Shown here: one piece after another, positions 60,350 to 64,000 of the stretch
How positions within the stretch are numbered: position 1 is the stretch's first letter
Layout: the number at the start of each line of letters is the position of its first letter
Source of the DNA: Cylicocyclus nassatus
Taxonomy: Eukaryota > Nematoda > Chromadorea > Rhabditida > Strongylidae
Length of the DNA: 64,000 nt
Assembly (NCBI GenBank): GCA_958299035.1
Contig: CATQJL010000001.1
Location: 106,843,769 to 106,907,768 of the forward strand
Direction: 5' to 3'
Position numbers and translations under genes: made by a program
The notes under the pieces: generated by a model
Databases searched by the model: none
The model's input: only the letters and a program-made list of their open reading frames with translations
Told to the model about the DNA's origin: nothing

Positions 60350-60839
60350 GAGTAAACGGCTAATGGCTGTTTGCTTTGAAGCAGTTGAGCCATGATTCAT
60401 TTTCAGCTATGCCCGGATGCTCAAGAACAGCGACTATACAGTCCCTTGTCTTGAACAACTGGGCCCCGCGTCTTTAGTTTAGGTGGTCTTAAACGTGTTG
60501 GCATGCGGTGGATATTCTTCTAATTTAGTCTATATTCATATTGCGTTTGACAGTTTCGCTAGGTTTTGGCTGGATGGTTTGTGACAACTAGTGGTTGCTC
60601 AGTGGAGCAATCGCCTTCTGCCGTGTTTGACTTTCTTTTGACTAGTAAAATTGATCATGGCTAGACTGACCCATTGTTGCTTGGCTGTATGAACTAACTA
60701 CAAGCTCTGTTTGTTTCTATTCCTCTATGACGGTATTTGATCGTAGAACCGTGGGATTAGAGCTGACTTCATCTGAAGTCCTCTGACGTTGGTGTTTGAT
60801 CAAATTTATACTTTGTCCACACGCTGGGTTGAGTCCGGT
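60350..60839. other. No recognisable feature
   Basis: Possibly the 3' untranslated part of the LINE fragment; nothing else supported. Confidence 0.35.
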
Positions 60840-61710
60840 ACAGGGTCCGGCACGCGTTGGTTTGGAGGTTTTTAGGAAACGAAGTCCCCCATGACTTCGC
60901 GAAAATTTACGAAGTCCCTCTCGACGTGAAAATCAGTAGAGAAACCCTTATTCAACCAAAATAGCAACAAAAAAGCGAAAAAAGCGCATTTTGAGGTATG
61001 TAATATAACAAAAAAGCAAAAAGAAAACATTTCGAGTCGATTAAAGGCTCTGCCATTGGATATAGTACCATTTTGATGCTGAGAATGTGGAGAATCTCCT
61101 AGGCCAACCAAATCTGTAGCCTCAACAATCCTGCGATGCATTTTTCGCCACGTATTTCAAAGGACACCGCAAGTGATTGGAGTGCGATATCTACCAACGC
61201 GTAGAATTATACTACTTTTGCCTCAAGAAAGGGTAGAGGCAACGGTTTGATCCGCTCTCTTCACTATATGATAGATGTTTGACCGTTCTAATCGTCCAAA
61301 TCAAAAAGGTCCCAAACTTATGTGAACTCTCCGATATTTATGCTCCGAACCAACCCAGTTGGTTTGGTAGTTGGTCTAGAAACCAACAAATTCGAGAACG
61401 GATATTAGGACACATAAGTTTTGGGAACTTTTTACATAACATAGTTTGGAGTAATATTGTATACTCATAGCCCAAATTCAAAGCCATGTAATTGTTTGTG
61501 CGCTGTAAACAAGCCACTTGTTTGTTTGAGTCTTGCATTTGAAATTCGCGCGCTTGCGAAGGAACACGTTCAACTCGTGAAACCTGACATGTTCGCCGTG
61601 TTTTTTTGGCGCTTCCTCCAGGACCTCATAGAAACGATGTCCCCGTTGCTTCTAACTCCGAAAACGAAGTCCAATTTGACCCCAAACCATCGGTGCCGGG
61701 CCCTGGTCCG
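60840..61710 (+). repeat. Dispersed repeat (copy of 16850-17340)
   Basis: CGGCACGCGTTGGTTTGGAG, TTGATCCGCTCTCTTCACTA, TCAAAAAGGTCCCAAACTTA, TATTTATGCTCCGAACCAAC, ATTAGGACACATAAG, then CGGTGCCGGGCCCTGGTCC at the end. Longer than the partner; no gene. Confidence 0.7.
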
Positions 61711-62559
61711 ACCTCTATTTTTTATCTGGGAATAGCTTGTTAGGCTCGGTCAGCTTTTTGCATTATGCAGTCTTTTCTCTGCTATCGGAGTTCTGCTCCT
61801 CCCCAGAAACTGGTTGTGCGGGATTTCCATATATACCGCTTCCCCTAATTCCAGTTTGCTTATACTGAATAGTAAAGATCGCCTTTTCGGGCAAGCAGAG
61901 GGCATGGGACAGATTCCATTGAGTCTCTACGCCATTATTATCGAGTGATTACTTCAAACCTGGTCTATACAAGCTCAATTCTTGATTTTCTTCAAAACTA
62001 TTTGGTGACTGGACTTGAGCTAACTTATAGGTTTTTTCTTGTTTTATTCTTTGTGTTTGTTCCTGGTTATGTTCTGCGTATTTTGCCCTGCTTTGCCTTG
62101 TGCGTAATGAATAATAAAAAATAAGTTAGACCCTAGGCATACCTCTCGCTATTTCGGTCGCCACACGATTTGGCCATTTGCCAGAACTTTTCAACTCAAC
62201 ACTCACAGGCCGCAAATGCGTAGTGCACTCATTTTTTGTGAGTCGATAAAATCTGCTATTTTCCGTGTGCTCAAATTGAGGCTGTAACGAGTTATAGGTA
62301 ATTGGAGTGTCCGTCGCGTCGCGACTGAAATTGCGTGAGGTATGCCCGGACCTTAGAGCAAAGCGAGAGTAATCAAGGACCATCAGCCAAATGGCTCTTT
62401 TCGTTCGTGACAGCAGAAATTTAAATATTGGAAGGTCGGCATACTTGCGCCTGCGGAGGCTCAAATGTTGGCATTTTTCGACTTGCTCGTGCAACTTTTT
62501 ATGTAGCAAAACAACTTGAGTTCTCTTCAGCCATCAAACAGTCTCCGACATATAGGCTA
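61711..62559. other. No gene recognised
   Basis: A 127-codon minus frame (62126-62509) has no known domain and no splice support. No repeat partner seen. Confidence 0.35.
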
Positions 62560-63650
62560 CTTGATGATGGATCTTCATATGCGATCTTTACATTTTGGGC
62601 GAAATTCATGAGGATGTATTTTCGTAGGCTCGTAACTCGGCAATTTCTGTAGAGTGGAGTCTGAGGCATGCACCATTCGGCACAGTCCCTACTAAATTTG
62701 ACTTGGACAAGCAAGCAAGCAAGTTTTTTGACAGATACGCGAGAAGTGCGGGCAAAATTACGGACTTTCGTGATTCAGTTACAATCACCTCACCGTATCT
62801 CACCAAAAAGACCCTGTAATCCTCAAAGACCTTGATTTTTGTAAAGAGCGTGTTCGAAAACCTCTATAAGCGAAAATTCCTTTCAAAAAAAGATCATAAA
62901 CATTTCGACCAAAACCCGCCGGCGAGCTTCAGAGCATGAAACGAGAATCAAGTAACTCGAATTTCTCTGGAAACTTGCTCATAGGGGTTATCTGACCTGG
63001 CAATTACGAAAATCACATCTGCTTAGCAAGAGAGCTTCATATTTTAGAGTTACGTTGAGAAAAATTTAGAACATCATGATTTTTCCAGAATTCACCAGCC
63101 CTTCTATCTCCTTTGGAAAGAAGTGTGCGGCTAATTTCTAACGCCCCATAAACTACAGAAGAAGTACTATCGAAAATTTCTTTCTGAATCTACTGGGGGC
63201 CCCCCCAGGGAGGGGGGGGGGCAATACGTGCTGCTTCACACCTTTGCGAAGAGACGTCCGCAGAAAGTTTTAAGAATACTGAAATCGAGATATCAAGGAC
63301 ATTCTGCATACCGAAAGATTTGCCTTGATGAGCTGAGCACAATGCACTTTTCGGATTCAGAAAATATCCACTCCAAAGAAAGTTACGGCGAGTAGATCTG
63401 GAAACGAGTGATTTTTCCAGAACTTACCAACGCTTTTTTCTCTTTTGGAAAGAAGTTGTGGCAGCTTTCTAGGTACTATAATGTACAAGAAGAGCACTAT
63501 CGAATGGTACTTACTGGAAGCTTTTATGCTGGATAGGCGCTGCGTTACATACTTGCAAAGGGACCTCCTTAGAAAAATTTGGGAAAACTGGAAATAAGAT
63601 ATAGATGACATGGCGAGCACCGAAAGATTCGCCTTGACGAGTTGAACACA
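62560..63650 (+). repeat. Dispersed ~1-kb repeat, uninterrupted copy
   Basis: Collinear with 25640-27720 without its three insertions: TCGTAGGCTCGTAACTCGGC, GAGAAGTGCGGGCAAA, ATCACATCTGCTTAGCAAGA, GAAGAGACGTCCGCAGAAAG, TTGATGAGCTGAGCACAATG. 63300-63650 repeats part of the unit again (AAGATTCGCCTTGACGAGTT). Non-coding. 63651-64000 shows nothing further. Confidence 0.75.
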
Positions 63651-64000
63651 ATGCTGCTTTCGGATTTAGAATATATTCATTCCGAAGGAAGTTATGGCGC
63701 TGCATAATTTGCGATATTCCGGAAATTTCTGGAATTTCGCGAAATTTCTGGAATTTCGCCAAATTCCCGTTCTGTGGGTGGTATTGTACATTGCACAGCA
63801 CGCGCGGCATTCCGCGATATGTGCTTCTCACGCGATTTCCAACCATTTCCCTTTGTCTTCCTGCATTTTGGGACCGTCATACTTCGCCGAGAAAAGCCCA
63901 GTTTCCCACATATCCATGCAGAATGAGCTCTTAAACTATACCTGCCATATTTCTGCAGCGCTCAACAGAATGTGTATGTAGCCTCTGGAATCAGCACACT

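Noticed and set aside
1..64000. CRISPR arrays, operons, bacterial promoters, 5S rRNA next to the SL genes
   Set aside because: The window is eukaryotic; regular repeats are satellites or foldbacks, and no 5S-like sequence was seen near the SL copies.

Overview
This window comes from a nematode nuclear genome. Three things show it. RNA genes carry a 22-nt leader one to two bases away from the nematode SL1 spliced leader. There are interstitial tracts of degenerate TTAGGC, the nematode telomere repeat. A split gene encodes a TWK-type two-pore potassium (K2P) channel whose exons join in phase. The window is gene-poor, repeat-dense, intergenic and intronic DNA, with one run of 500 N (46995-47494).

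Layout. 1-2430 is a degenerate tandem array. 2986-6547 is a Penelope-like element (PLE1) with reverse transcriptase and GIY-YIG endonuclease, hammerhead ribozymes and a 13-bp target duplication. 6590-9160 holds two oppositely oriented arrays of a ~119-bp unit around a palindrome. 9860-11123 has a hAT transposase remnant and one unrecognised exon. 11490-30217 is packed with foldback and terminal-inverted-repeat (TIR) elements, TTAGGC tracts and dispersed repeats. 31061-45008 (minus strand) holds five exons of the K2P gene, covering the second pore, the last membrane segment and a conserved C-terminal region. Its introns contain many mobile elements, including a second, truncated Penelope-like element (PLE2, 43220-44292). 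48104-49223 and 49236-50206 are foldback elements. 50237-55178 is a full-length Ty3/gypsy-type LTR retrotransposon with identical LTRs and one open 1417-codon gag-pol frame. 56485-57248 is a 5'-truncated RTE-like insertion with a 16-bp target duplication, followed by further LINE, hAT and foldback remnants.

Main discovery candidate: SL1-like spliced-leader RNA genes sit inside a TIR mobile element (ends CTCAGATAATCGCC...GGCGATTATCTGAG, ~580 bp, 2-bp target duplications). There are three copies: 37944-38530, 39139-39714 and about 45210-46080. Two copies keep leader, splice donor, paired stems, an Sm-like site and a 3' stem-loop; helix sequences differ between copies but pairing is kept. One copy is nested in another element whose uninterrupted relative is also in this window, so it behaves as a real insertion. 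A fourth, different SL1-like sequence (58369) lies between the inverted arms of a different, TTAA-bordered element. Together these suggest that spliced-leader RNA genes are being spread by DNA transposons in this genome.

Limits: everything here is read by eye. Exon calls rest on splice phase and family resemblance. Many foldback boundaries are approximate. Superfamily names for short non-coding elements are inferred from TIR and target-duplication pattern only.
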